This document shows, one piece after another, positions 29,060-38,737 of a stretch of DNA of 64,000 bases (its first letter is position 1; each line of letters opens with the position of its first letter). The stretch covers positions 2,294,001 through 2,358,000 of the forward strand of contig OY723255.1 of NCBI GenBank assembly GCA_963210315.1, given 5' to 3'. The position numbers and the translations under genes are program-made. Under the pieces are notes generated by a model, which worked only from the letters and a program-made list of their open reading frames with translations, had not been told where the DNA came from and ran no database searches. The DNA comes from Rhynchopus euleeides (Eukaryota; Euglenozoa; Diplonemea; Diplonemida; Diplonemidae).

Positions 29060-30193
29060 ATGGATGTGACTGTTCGTCATGCCGAGACCGGGGACAGCTG
29101 TGTCGTCGGAGTTCCGGAAGGCAGGACCGTGCTCGGGCTGAAGGCGGATGCGCTGGAGGAGATGTTCCCGGGTTCTATCAACGCATCCCGTGAGGCTGCA
29201 TGCGTGGCAGCACGCATCGAAGGGCGTGAGGAGGAGCTGGACGATGAAGAGCGCGTTGCCGACACGGGTCTGGAGGACGGGGGTGCTGTCAAGCTCGTCC
29301 CACGCTGGCCCAAAGTCAAGGCCCCCGCTGTCTACAGCAGCGCGCATGAGGAGTACATCAAGCACATCACACTGTCGAGGTGTGGGAAGCTGTGCTCCGT
29401 GGGGTACCAGTCAGGGGGTCGCATAACTGTGTTTGACACCATCACCGCTGATGTGGTGGCGGAACTCACACACGGCGAGGATATTAATTACTGCACAGCG
29501 TTCTCAGTCTGTGGGACGTGGCTGGCAACGTGCTCACAGGGCAGCATTTGGGTGTGGCTCACAGCTACCTGGGAGCGTGTGTGGAGTCTGAACCACAGCA
29601 CAGGAGTGTGTCGCATGGCGTGGGCACACTGCGGCCGCCTCGTGTCGGGGGACTATGACGGGGAGGTGCGTGTGTGGGACTTGGAGGTGACACCGAGTTC
29701 CACAGTGCTGGAGGGTTGCATCGATGCTGTTGAAGGGATCGCTGTTTCAAAAACCAGGATCTTCACCGCGTCATGGGAAGAAATCATCTGTGTGTGGGAC
29801 ATCGGCACCCTCACACACACGCACACCCTGGATGACCATACTGACGGGGTGCGGGACATCGCCCTGACTCAGGACGAACAGCACCTGGTGTCATGCTCTA
29901 CATCTAAGTCACTGGTGGTGTGGTGCACAACCTCCCTCAGCTGCCTCCGTTCTGTGCCCCTGTCAAATGTGCCGGATCAGGTTGCCGTTTCGCATTCAGG
30001 TGATGTTGTTGCGGTGTGCTGTCTGAACCACACCGTGTTGTTTACCCTCAGCACCTTGCAGTGCTTGGGACAGGTGGAGTCAGAGGCTACGGGCGTTGCC
30101 CTCAGCCCCTGCGGGAGGTGGGTCTGCACACCCAGTGGTTCTTCTGTTACCGTGAGTGCTGTGTGTGACGTGAGAAGCAAAGACAATTGTTAA
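29060..30193 (+). CDS. WD7: ubiquitin-like + WD40 protein, most divergent copy
   Basis: 377 residues from the ATG in GAAACCATGG. The ubiquitin-like domain is typical, but the propeller is the most diverged of the set: blade 2 lacks the usual DGT (CSQGSIWVWLT), blade 4 is SWEEIICVWDI, blade 5 has SKSLVVWCTT, and the C-terminus ends AVCDVRSKDNC rather than SSVSP. Its 5' leader also differs, lacking the CACACTCTCCAGGAAGGC block. It may have an older or separate function. Confidence 0.85.
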   Translation: MDVTVRHAETGDSCVVGVPEGRTVLGLKADALEEMFPGSINASREAACVAARIEGREEELDDEERVADTGLEDGGAVKLVPRWPKVKAPAVYSSAHEEYIKHITLSRCGKLCSVGYQSGGRITVFDTITADVVAELTHGEDINYCTAFSVCGTWLATCSQGSIWVWLTATWERVWSLNHSTGVCRMAWAHCGRLVSGDYDGEVRVWDLEVTPSSTVLEGCIDAVEGIAVSKTRIFTASWEEIICVWDIGTLTHTHTLDDHTDGVRDIALTQDEQHLVSCSTSKSLVVWCTTSLSCLRSVPLSNVPDQVAVSHSGDVVAVCCLNHTVLFTLSTLQCLGQVESEATGVALSPCGRWVCTPSGSSVTVSAVCDVRSKDNC

Positions 30194-30390
30194 TCATTCT
30201 CTCTCCTTCTCCCTTGCTGTCGCCTGCCAATATCTCTCCCTGTCTCACTTGAGTTTGGTTCTGTTGCCGCCCCCACACCCTCGCCTGTGAAGGTGAGTGC
30301 GTGCGGGTCACAGTTGATAGAGTGAGGGAGTCCTGACAGGCGACACTTCCCTCTTGTGTCTGAAAGGGTATTTCCCTGCTCTGTTGCGCA

Positions 30391-30462
30391 GGCAGCTGAT
30401 GCGGTGCATCTGAGATGCGAGGAGGTCAAAAAATAATGATTAACGCAGTGCCCTCTCTGCAG
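30391..30462 (+). promoter_or_regulatory. Splice-acceptor module before WD8
   Basis: GGCAGCTGATGCGGTGCATC, then ATTAACGCAGTGCCCTCTC and TGCAG ending at 30462. The following 150 bp match the leaders after 5139, 26761 and 60930. Confidence 0.55.
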
Positions 30463-30743
30463 ACTGCCCCACACCCCCTCCCCCTCCCACCCCCCGCCCC
30501 AATTGAGCTCGACACCCCCACACCGCACAACACGCGAAGCTGCACCACCTGCACACAGGCAACCCTCCCTGCCGGATGTGCTGAACTTCTGCGCCGCGTT
30601 TCTCGACACACATGTTCTTACTTCGAGTGACGAATCCCTTTGACCCGCACCCCATCATGCCCGCACACAGCACACACCGCCACACTCTCCAGGAAGGCTT
30701 TGCTGTTGGTGTCAGCGTGCAAGGGGAGGGGGGAGTCACAAAC

Positions 30744-31868
30744 ATGGATGTGACTGTTCGTCATGCAGGGAGTGGTCACAGCTGTGTCGTCGGAGTTCCG
30801 GAAGGCGGGACCGTGGTCAGGCTGAAGGCGGATGCGCTGGAGGAGATGTTTCCGGGTTCCATCAACGCATCCCGTGAGGCTGCATGCGTGGCAGCACGTA
30901 TCGAAGGGCGTGAGGAGGAGCTGGACGATGAAGAGCGCGTTGCCGACACGGGTCTGGAGGACGGGAGTGCTGTCAAGCTCGTCCCACGCTGGCCTACAGT
31001 CTACGCTCCCACGGTCTACAACAGTGCACATGGCGAGGTCATATCCTGCATCACACTGTCGAGGTGTGGGAAGCTGTGTGCTGTGGGTTACCAGAACGGA
31101 GACATCACTGTGTTTGACACCAGTACTGGTGACGTGGTGGCGGACGTAACACACGGCAGCATCATGATTCCTTGCATAGCGTTCTCAGTCTGTGGGACGT
31201 GGTTGGCAACATGCTCGAACGGCGGCACCATCTGCGTGTGGCTCACAGCAACCTGGGGACGGGTCTGCATCCTGGACCACAACACCGCTGTCCGGAGTGC
31301 AGCGTGGACACACTGCGGACGTCTGGTGTCCGGAGACGAGAACGGCGAAGTGCGTGTGTGGGACTTGAAGGGCACACCGAGCGCCACAGTGCTGGTGGGT
31401 CACAGCAAACGTGTTGTCAGCATTGCTGTGTCAGGCACGAGGATCTTCAGCGCGTCATGGGATACCAGCATCCGTGTGTGGGACCTCCGCACCCTCACGT
31501 GCACACACGCCCTGGGTTCCATCAAAAGAGTCACCGGCGTCGCCCTGACGAAGGACGAGCAGCACCTGGTGTCGTGCTCTCACGACAAGTCACTCAAGGT
31601 GTGGTGCGCAACCACCCTCAGCTGCCTGCGTACTGTCCAACTGGGCGGCTATCCCACCTCACTTGCTGTTTCACAGCCAGGTGATGTTGTTGCAGTGCAT
31701 TCTCTTAGCCAGACTGTGCTGTACCGGCTCAGCACAGGTGCATGTCAGGGCAAGGTGGTCTCAATGGGTGGCTGTGTTGCACTCAGCCCCTGCGGCAGGT
31801 GGCTCTTCATGACGAAGGGTGGCTATTCCCTAAGCGTATCTCCTGTGTCTTCCGTGCCACCCGAGTAG
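30744..31868 (+). CDS. WD8: ubiquitin-like + WD40 protein
   Basis: 374 residues from the ATG in ACAAACATGG. An in-frame ATG 87 nt upstream (ATGCCCGCACAC) is also present in WD10, WD11 and WD14 but not conserved in WD2 or WD3; the shorter start is preferred. Blade-face positions: EVISC, SIMIPC, TAVRS, KRVVS. The inter-blade segment before blade 5 is one residue shorter (HALGSIKRV against HTLDEHIKRV). It ends SSVPPE; the 9.2 kb fragment derives from this type. Confidence 0.85.
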   Translation: MDVTVRHAGSGHSCVVGVPEGGTVVRLKADALEEMFPGSINASREAACVAARIEGREEELDDEERVADTGLEDGSAVKLVPRWPTVYAPTVYNSAHGEVISCITLSRCGKLCAVGYQNGDITVFDTSTGDVVADVTHGSIMIPCIAFSVCGTWLATCSNGGTICVWLTATWGRVCILDHNTAVRSAAWTHCGRLVSGDENGEVRVWDLKGTPSATVLVGHSKRVVSIAVSGTRIFSASWDTSIRVWDLRTLTCTHALGSIKRVTGVALTKDEQHLVSCSHDKSLKVWCATTLSCLRTVQLGGYPTSLAVSQPGDVVAVHSLSQTVLYRLSTGACQGKVVSMGGCVALSPCGRWLFMTKGGYSLSVSPVSSVPPE

Positions 31869-32205
31869 AGTGTCCCTGATCCTGTTTCCTCCCTTCCTGC
31901 CTTCCTGCCTTGCTCCCTCTCCTCGCAGCACAGCGCCGCCTGACCCCGTCTCTGTTGCAGGCAGCTGCCTGGTGCATCGACAGCATCCCTGCGAGGCCGG
32001 CAGCCCATCCTGGTGCACTGTTCCCCGGTGCAGCCGTGTAGTTGAGTGGTGAGGGCCAGCGCTTCATTTCGTGTGTCTGCTTGTCGCAGGAGGCAACAGG
32101 GTTGCCCCTCGCGCAGCCGGCTTGTTGCGCATTACTCTCCCGATTTTTGGTGGAAGCGTGCAATGCAACAACTGTCGGAGAGGATCGAGTGGAATGGATG
32201 TATTT

Positions 32206-32350
32206 TTGTGTCAAACGCACCGTGCTCACGGAAGGCGTTCAGAACTAAAAAGGTTGCAGTGGGAGCAATGTTTTGTTCACCTACACTCCACGCCCAAACG
32301 TGACAGATCACCAGAACGTTGTGCAAACAAAACAAAAGAAACCCGGTAAT
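32206..32350 (+). repeat. R2 dispersed repeat, copy 2
   Basis: Closely matches 4599-4741. It is preceded at 32151 by TGGAAGCGTGCAATGCAACA, a variant of the junction motif. Confidence 0.65.
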
Positions 32351-32516
32351 TCTTTTTGAGAGTTGTGCAACAACGCAGGAAACTGTGCCAGTGCAGATCC
32401 TTGCAGAACATCACCACGCTTCATGACAGGCGCGTGGGGTGTTCTCGCGATCGACGAATACCCTTCGGCTCTTCTCTTTGTTTCTCTCCCAGATTTGCAC
32501 TATTACACAGCTTTTG

Positions 32517-32625
32517 TAACAAACGCACCGTGCTCACGGAAAGCGTTCAGATCGAAAAGGTTGCAGTGGGAGCAATGTTTCGTTCACCTACACTGCAGGT
32601 GGCCAGAAGGTTGCACAAACAAACC
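32517..32625 (+). repeat. R2 dispersed repeat, copy 3 (partial, diverged)
   Basis: AACGCACCGTGCTCACGGAA to GGCCAGAAGGTTGCACAAAC, with a deletion near the CCACGCC part. Confidence 0.55.
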
Positions 32626-32684
32626 ACTCTCCTTTCCGTTTGCTTCACTCACTCGCTACAGGGAAGGCAGAATAGCCTTGTTGT

Positions 32685-32790
32685 TTTGTTGACCGCTTCC
32701 ACCATTTTAATAATCTGTGACAGCCCATTGTTGTGTGCGAGTCCTTCGGACGTGTCTACCTGTCTGAAGTACAGAAAAGTGGCGGAGCAC
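32685..32790 (-). repeat. Element 1-type terminus remnant, reverse strand
   Basis: GTTGACCGCTTCCACC at the start is the inverse of GGTGGATGCGGTCAAC-like B ends, and TCCTTCGGACGTGTC...CTGAAGTACAGAAAAGTGG.GGAGCAC is the inverse of the A repeat of element 1. A similar remnant is at 55862-55960. Confidence 0.5.
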
Positions 32791-33136
32791 GCACAAGGGA
32801 GAGAGAGAGAAGTGTTGATTGTATGGCAAACGGTGGGAAGCATTTCCCTCAACACCTATCCCTTGCAAAACCCTCTTAGAAAGTGATCAACACACGCACA
32901 CATGCACGGGGGGAGAGAGGGTCACACAAGTGGTGTTTTATAAAATGTGTCAGGCCAGGCCGCCAACCTCCCCGGGGTCTCCCCTGGGGTAACGGCACCA
33001 CCTGTCAAGGTGCCGGCCAATCGGCGCAGACGGCCTCCCCACCCCCCCTCTACAACATCACGCTTTCACGCGTGTACCGCCTCGGGCCAGTGCCAGACGG
33101 GTTCCGGAGCTGCAGCTGGACAGCCTCCTCCAGCTG

Positions 33137-33505
33137 ATGGGCTGGTCGGCGGAGGTAGGTCCCCTTCGCAAGGGGGTCTACACCCTCCACGCCGCTGAGC
33201 CCCCCGCCTCCGCTGTGGTCGACGTGAACGGCCAGCAGCTGCGCATCGTCGATGTGCTGGTGGAGGCGGCGGAGCTGGAGAAGAAGAAGGAGGCGGACGC
33301 CAAGCAGCGCGAGGAGCGCAACCTGATGACGCCGTGGGGGGTTCTGTGGACCTCCGGCAGCTCGCGGAGGCGTGCGCGGAGTCGGCGGCGGCGAGGGTGG
33401 AGGAGCGCCTCCGTGCGTGGGAGTAGGAGCCCGCCCGCACCTGAGCAGCCGCATGGTGTACAGGACGCCGTGACCACCCTGATGGCCGGTCTGAGGTGTG
33501 GGTAG
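33137..33505 (+). CDS. Short ORF, possible captured gene fragment
   Basis: 122 residues if started at ATG 33137; the frame is open further upstream (…ELQLDSLLQLMGWSAEVGPL). The first 80 residues look protein-like (VVDVNGQQLRIVDVLVEAAE, then EKKKEADAKQREERN), while the rest is Arg/Ser-rich. I recognise no family. It may be a fragment or exon of a captured gene; support is weak. Confidence 0.25.
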   Translation: MGWSAEVGPLRKGVYTLHAAEPPASAVVDVNGQQLRIVDVLVEAAELEKKKEADAKQREERNLMTPWGVLWTSGSSRRRARSRRRRGWRSASVRGSRSPPAPEQPHGVQDAVTTLMAGLRCG

Positions 33506-33644
33506 CTGGGTATGGCCCAGAACAGGTGGCCTTCTGGTGTTTCCGAGGTGCTGATAGCCTGGTATGTCCCCTAACAGGTAGCTTCTGGTGTTTCTGAGGT
33601 GTTGGTAGCCAGGTATGGCCCCAAACAGGTGGCTTCTGGTGTTT
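33493..33644 (+). repeat. Three tandem units of about 51 bp
   Basis: Each unit runs GAGGTG.. GGTAGC..GGTATG.CCC..AACAGGT and ends CTTCTGGTGTTTC. The three units differ by a few substitutions. Confidence 0.75.
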
Positions 33645-34100
33645 CGGATGTGCTGTCAGACCGAATGCAGGCCTTCCCCTCCCCGCCCCCGTGGGGCCCA
33701 CAACAATCAATTCGACAGTCTACTCTTTGTTCTCTGGGGCCCATGTGGTCGCGCGTGCCCTCGGGTGACAGAGGAATAATGGAGGTCAGTGCCCGGGCCG
33801 GGTGGTGCTGTCCTCGTCGTGCAGCACATCACCTGGTGGTATTATTAGCGGCGACTAGGCTCCTGGTCTCGACGCAAATATGGTTGTCGACATCGCTTGT
33901 GTTGGACCATGTGCTCCCCAGGTAACGAGCCAGTGAAATATAGATCCCCAAGGCGTCCTATGCCCAAGGCGTCCTATGCGGAGTCTTCTGTGAGAACCTT
34001 TCTTTGTCGCCTCTTCCGCCGTTGTGCAGCCCGTGCTGATGCACACCTGCCGTGTCGTTCTGTCCACGGCGCACGAGTGGACCAGAGTGATTTTGACGAG

Positions 34101-34181
34101 TGATATGCCGAGCGAGTGGTTCTGCGTGACCACTCGTCAGAAAACTAGCGAGTAAACCAACTCGTCGAATCACTCGGCATG
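34101..34181. repeat. Foldback element
   Basis: ATGCCGAG at about 34104 and CTCGGCAT at about 34173 are exact inverses, and GAGTGGTT...AACCAACTC extends the pairing with interruptions. It lies just upstream of the second DUF4116 gene and has no coding capacity. Confidence 0.5.
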
Positions 34182-34430
34182 CCACGCAGCCCCACACATG
34201 CATGATGCATGAGGCACACCCCTCCCCCTGTCTCCCCAAGAAGCTGACCCCCACCCACCCCAGCCCTGCCCATCGCTCCCCTTGCTTGTGTGTGTTGTGC
34301 ACACCACCCCACCCCACGCCCCACAAGGAGGGGATGTGCTCTTGGGGTTGCAGTGGTTGCACCGCCCCGTGACTTCGCCACACACCGCACCACCACAAGA
34401 CACACAGGCAAGACACAGGCAAGACGAAGG

Positions 34431-36572
34431 ATGTCAGGAGAAGGAATGGAGGTGTTCCTGAAGGACAGGCTGAGTGGGGAGCAGCACGCGGTGCACATCG
34501 GGGAGGGCGACACCCCGGTTCATCTCAAGGCAAACGCACTCGACGTGGTGCTCGGGTCCCCTGCTGACGCGCTTCCCGAGGACGTGGAGCTCTCGGTGGA
34601 TGGGGAGGTGCTCGACGACAGCACCCCTCTGTCCGGTGCCGCACCTGTCTCCCACGGGTGCTGCATCGACGTCGCCCTCACGGGTGCTCGCTTCGTTAAG
34701 GTGTTGGAGAAGCAGCTGCTCGACAGACCGTATGGGTCTAACGTTGACATCGAGTACATACCTGCCTGGGCACGGGGTCTGCGTGATGTGGCGCTTGCGG
34801 TGGTGCGGTGTGACGGCAGGGCGTTGGAGCACCTCGATGAGTCATTCCGCAGTGACAAACACCTCGTCAGTATCGCAGTGCAGAATGAGTGTGACGCACT
34901 TCAATACGCTTCCGGGGACCTGCGTGCTGACGAGGATGCGGTGCTGATGTCTTGCTTGAACTTCTCCGAATTTGAGTTTCCGAAGTTTGCACCACCTGCA
35001 CTTCTCAGCAACAAACCCTTCGTCCTCACTCTTGTCCAGCGCAAGGGTGCTGCACTCAAGCATGTCGATGCAGCGCTGCAGGCCGACAGGGACGTCGTCA
35101 TGACGGCTGTCCAAGGCCGCGCCCCTGAGGCACTCCAGTACGCCTGTGAGTCCCTCCGCAACGACAGGCAGGTGGGCATGGCGGCAGGCAAATGCTTGTA
35201 TCACGCAAGTGCTGCACTGCGCAACGACAAGGAGCTTGTTCTCCGTGCCATACGGTTGGGGGGCACTGCTCCGGAAGGCCTGTATGGCGACAGGGAAGTG
35301 ATGATGACTGCCGCCAAGAATAGTTCGCGCTTCAAGCATACGTTTTCCGGACTGCCTCACGACACGGAGTTCCAACGCGAGGCGGTGCTGTGGAGCGGTG
35401 GCGTGTTGGAGTATATCCCCAAGGCGGAGGAGCCGTGCTCAGATGTGCCGCTTCACCAAGACCGAGACGTTATCCTTGCAGCAGTCGAGACCTACCCCAG
35501 AGCCCTCAAACACGCCCACCCTTCCCTGCAGGGCGACAGGGAGGTGGTGCTCGCTGCGATGCATAGCAGAGCAGAGCGAGGGAGGGGTCACTACTATGCA
35601 CTGCGGTGTGCACCCTCACACCTGAAGAAGGACGAGGAGGTGGTGCTGGCAGGTGTCCGGCGTGACCCATGTGTGCTCGACGAAGCAGACTTCTCGCTTC
35701 GCACCAACAGAGACTTCGTGCTGCAGTGTGTCAAGCTGCAGGGATGTGCCTTGCTGTACGCTGACCGCTCTTGTCGTCGCGACAGGGAGGTGCAGCTTGC
35801 TGCGGTGGCACAGGACCCGACAGCATTAGGGTGCTGTGATGAGTCGATCCGCAGCAACAGAGATGTGGTCCTCACAGCTGTGCGGAAGAATGGTGATGCT
35901 TTGCGGGATGCTTCAGACAACCTGCGCAAGGATCGTGAGGTCGTGCTTGCTGCTGTGAAATCCTCCGTTTTTGCACCGCGCTATGTTGCTGTGACATTCC
36001 GGAAGGACGAGGAGGTGATGCTCGCAGCCACACACGGTTCCGGGTTTGCTCTTCGATTCGCCGACCCTTCATTCCTCAGCAACAGAGACTTCATGCTTGC
36101 AGCCGTACGCAAGTGCGGGTACGCTCTTCGCTACGCCAGTCCTTCACTGTGCCGTGACAAAGAGCTTCAACTGGCTGCCGTCTTGCAGGATGGGAGGGCG
36201 CTGCAGTACGCTGACCCTTCACTGCGAAGCGACAGGTCGATTGTGCTTCAAGCGGCCCGTGCACACGGCGGTGCTCTGCAGTTCGCCGATCCTGTGTTCT
36301 GTGGTGACGAGGAGGTGGTCCTTGCAGCCGTGACGAGTTCCGGCAGTGCGCTACGCTTCGCCGACCACACACTGTGGAACAAGCGCGAGGTGGTGCTGGC
36401 GGCTGTGCGCCAGGAGGGACTGGCCCTTGAGTACGCCCCCACAGCGCTGTGCTGCGACAAGGAGGTGGTGCTGGCGGCTGTGCGTGCCGACCCAGACGCC
36501 TACATCTACGCGTCTGCCCCGCTGCGCCGCGACAGCGACGTCCTTGCTTCCGCCTTCCCTGAGCTGCATTAG
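34431..36572 (+). CDS. Ubiquitin-like + DUF4116-repeat protein, copy 2
   Basis: 713 residues from the ATG in AGGATGTCAGG, or 708 from the internal ATG at 34446 that aligns with copy 1. The N-terminal ubiquitin-like domain is nearly identical to copy 1 ([14 protein letters not shown]), then about 23 DUF4116 units follow. The last six units are almost identical to copy 1 while units 3-9 have diverged strongly (for example [19 protein letters not shown]), suggesting gene conversion at the 3' end or selection in the middle. The 5' flanks of the two genes also match (GGGGTTGCAGTGGTTGCACC at 34345 and 9625). Confidence 0.85.
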   Translation: MSGEGMEVFLKDRLSGEQHAVHIGEGDTPVHLKANALDVVLGSPADALPEDVELSVDGEVLDDSTPLSGAAPVSHGCCIDVALTGARFVKVLEKQLLDRPYGSNVDIEYIPAWARGLRDVALAVVRCDGRALEHLDESFRSDKHLVSIAVQNECDALQYASGDLRADEDAVLMSCLNFSEFEFPKFAPPALLSNKPFVLTLVQRKGAALKHVDAALQADRDVVMTAVQGRAPEALQYACESLRNDRQVGMAAGKCLYHASAALRNDKELVLRAIRLGGTAPEGLYGDREVMMTAAKNSSRFKHTFSGLPHDTEFQREAVLWSGGVLEYIPKAEEPCSDVPLHQDRDVILAAVETYPRALKHAHPSLQGDREVVLAAMHSRAERGRGHYYALRCAPSHLKKDEEVVLAGVRRDPCVLDEADFSLRTNRDFVLQCVKLQGCALLYADRSCRRDREVQLAAVAQDPTALGCCDESIRSNRDVVLTAVRKNGDALRDASDNLRKDREVVLAAVKSSVFAPRYVAVTFRKDEEVMLAATHGSGFALRFADPSFLSNRDFMLAAVRKCGYALRYASPSLCRDKELQLAAVLQDGRALQYADPSLRSDRSIVLQAARAHGGALQFADPVFCGDEEVVLAAVTSSGSALRFADHTLWNKREVVLAAVRQEGLALEYAPTALCCDKEVVLAAVRADPDAYIYASAPLRRDSDVLASAFPELH

Positions 36573-36648
36573 CAGAAGAGAGAGACGCCGCTGCCTCTTG
36601 ACCCTCTGCTCAGACCACAGCACCAGGCCACCCGCCTGCTCCTTCAAC

Positions 36649-36856
36649 ATGTGCCTGATGTCCGGGATTGCGCTTGCGGCGATCGGGATCCTGTCGACCA
36701 TGGCGACGGGGCTGACGATTGACGCGTACGGGCCGATATCGGACAACGCGGGCGGTATTGGAGATGAGCGAGCTGGAGCTGGAGGTGCGTGACTGCACGG
36801 ACGACCTGGACGCGGCGGGCAACACGACCACCAACAAGTACAACAACTCTCTCTGA
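36649..36856 (+). pseudogene. Fragment of a V-type H+-translocating pyrophosphatase gene
   Basis: In frame from ATG 36649: an [14 protein letters not shown] helix, then the family hallmark [16 protein letters not shown]. After a one-base shift at about 36755 the next conserved block continues: [20 protein letters not shown], then NTT. Normal enzymes are about 700-800 residues with about 16 membrane helices. Here only about 65 residues remain before unrelated NKYNNSL and a stop, so this is a captured piece. It lies 77 bp after the DUF4116 copy 2 stop. Confidence 0.85.
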
Positions 36857-36995
36857 GATCTCAGATTTCTACCTCACCCCCTTTTTTGGTAAAACACACC
36901 CCGTGTGGTAGAGAAAGTACGGCAAGAGTCTCGCTGGTGGAAGCGATCAATGCAAAATCATCTGAAAGGAAGACTCGAGAGACTGCTGCTGTATT

Positions 36996-37140
36996 TTGTG
37001 TCAAACGCACCGTGCTCACGGAAGGCGTTCAGAACTAAAAAGGCTGCAGTGGGAACAATGTTTTGTTCACCTACACTCCACGCCCCAACGTGACAGGTGA
37101 CCAGAAGGTTGCACAAACAAAACAAAATAAACCCGGCAAT
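36996..37140 (+). repeat. R2 dispersed repeat, copy 4
   Basis: Matches 4599-4741. It is preceded at 36937 by TGGAAGCGATCAATGCAAAA, a junction-motif variant, and directly followed by a solo element 2 terminus. Confidence 0.65.
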
Positions 37141-37142
37141 CC

Positions 37143-37303
37143 TTCAGCACACTTCGATGTGGGCGGAAAGTGTCGCGTGCTTGTTCGTGCCCTTGTGCTC
37201 CTCACTCACGACACCATTATCAGCAGGAGTGTGAGTGTGGAAGCGTCAATGCAGAAAGAAATCAAAAAGCAAAAAGTGCCGAACAACGCGCAGTGACACT
37301 TTC
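37143..37303 (+). repeat. Solo A2-B2 terminus of the element 2 family, diverged
   Basis: TTCAGCACACTTCGATGTGG ... AGTGTGGAAGCGTCAATGCA ... GCGCAGTGACACTTTC. It differs at several positions from 24982-25141 and 60292-60453. Confidence 0.75.
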
Positions 37304-37354
37304 ACTTTGTGTGCCCGATCTGAGTATTTTTCCTGAGGGAAAAACTGGATATTT

Positions 37355-37545
37355 TTTTAAGCACACTCGTGTGAGCGGAAAGCGACCCACCACAGCTGCA
37401 ACCAAACGTGCTCTATACACTAACCCCACCCTTCATCAGGCTCAGGGTGTGATCAGTTCAGGGTTTTGTGTGTAGAAGCGTCAACGCAACAAACAGAGGA
37501 AATTCATCAGAGCGGTTGTAGCTGTGAAGTGATAGGGCGCTGTTG
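37355..37545 (+). repeat. F3 terminus with the junction motif
   Basis: TTAAGCACACTCGTGTGAGC... CTTCATCAGGCTCAGGGTGT... GTAGAAGCGTCAACGCAAC... CAGAGCGGTTGTAGCTGTG. The inverse occurs at 60463-60598 and 60691-60890. Same A-motif-B layout as the element 2 termini but different sequence, hence a third family. Confidence 0.65.
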
Positions 37546-38597
37546 GTAAAACACACCCCGTGTGGTAGAGAAAATACGGCAAGAGTCTCGCTGGGTCGGA
37601 AGAGCAGACGGTTCCCGCAACAGCTCCCGGAGCGGCGGATATTTGCATAGGATGCCGGATGTGTGAACACGTTTGTGCGGTTTGTTCTGTGTTGTGTGAA
37701 CGTGGGTGTGAACCGGTTCAGCCCGTGCCAGCGCGTCGTGTATGACTACCCCTGCCCCCCCCCCCCGATCACCCCAGGTACGCGAACAGGCATGTCGCTA
37801 AGCGTCGACCGTCGACCGCTAGCGGGAGTCTGAGATGCGAATGCGTGTCCTCGTGGGTGTCGCGAGATGGCCGCCCGGAGTACGGCTCAAATTTCAGCGG
37901 CCGGACAGGATTTTCAGCCATTCTGGGTGAGGCCATCCCTTCCCAAAGTCGCATCCCACCGGTCGATATACCCACGTTCCGAATCCCGACACACACACAC
38001 ACATGCACGCAGAGCCTGGGACGGTTTTCCAGCGGTTGGGTTGAACAGTGCCCACTCCGCACCCAGAACAGGCAGACCTCTTTCATTCTTATTTTCGGGT
38101 CGTTGTGAGTCGTTCCGTGTCTTCTTTTTCCTTTTTACCCCCCTGCGTGGCTCCGCTCAGGACTTGATCACCCTGAGTTCCAAGGAAGCTGGTTCACGCT
38201 GATGAGTTCGGCCAGTGGAGGGAGTACGTGAGTACGAACGAAACTGGGGCCACGTCGGGGGTAAAGCCAGACACCGCCTTGAAACTGGTTTCAACACACA
38301 TGCACGCACAACCCCACCACCCACACCGCAGGAGGGGACGACCCCCACGTATCCCCCCCCCTACCCTACCCTCCCCCCTATCACCCGACCCTTCCCCCCT
38401 CCACTGCATTACACCAGCGCGAGCACGGAAGGGTCTGGGTTGGCGGATTGGGGGTTCGGGCGCGTCTTGGGGTGTGCCGGGCCCACACCCCCTCCCCCAT
38501 ACCCCCCCCCCCCCACCCTACGATACCACTCGATCCCCATAGATTTTCCGTTTTTTTTGATCGGGGAGAGGGGGATACGGGCCTCCCTTCCTTTCGA

Positions 38598-38628
<31 letters not shown>

Positions 38629-38703
38629 TCTTTTGTGTGCCAAACAAAAAAGAAGCTGCGCGCGTGTGTGTGTGACACGGCGTGGGGCGGTGTGGCGCTC
38701 CCC

Positions 38704-38716
38704 CGATCTCTTCTAG
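38704..38716 (+). promoter_or_regulatory. Putative splice acceptor before the 1107-residue gene
   Basis: CGATCTCTTCTAG ends 21 nt before the ATG at 38738; a (CT)n tract lies at about 38598-38632. It could be a trans-splice or cis-intron acceptor. Confidence 0.4.
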
Positions 38717-38737
38717 ACTCCGGAAGGGGGCGACACC

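Larger units (their letters stand above)
31869..33061. other. Repeat-rich intergenic region
   Basis: No gene supported. It holds R2 repeats and an element 1-type terminus in reverse, listed separately, and a GAGAGAGAGA tract at about 32800. Confidence 0.4.
36857..38703. other. Repeat-rich region upstream of the 39-kb gene
   Basis: It holds R2, element 2-type and F3 termini up to about 37600, a poly-C run (37755-37766), and CT-rich DNA from 38590. No gene supported; some long open frames here are C-rich and lack recognisable content. Confidence 0.4.
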
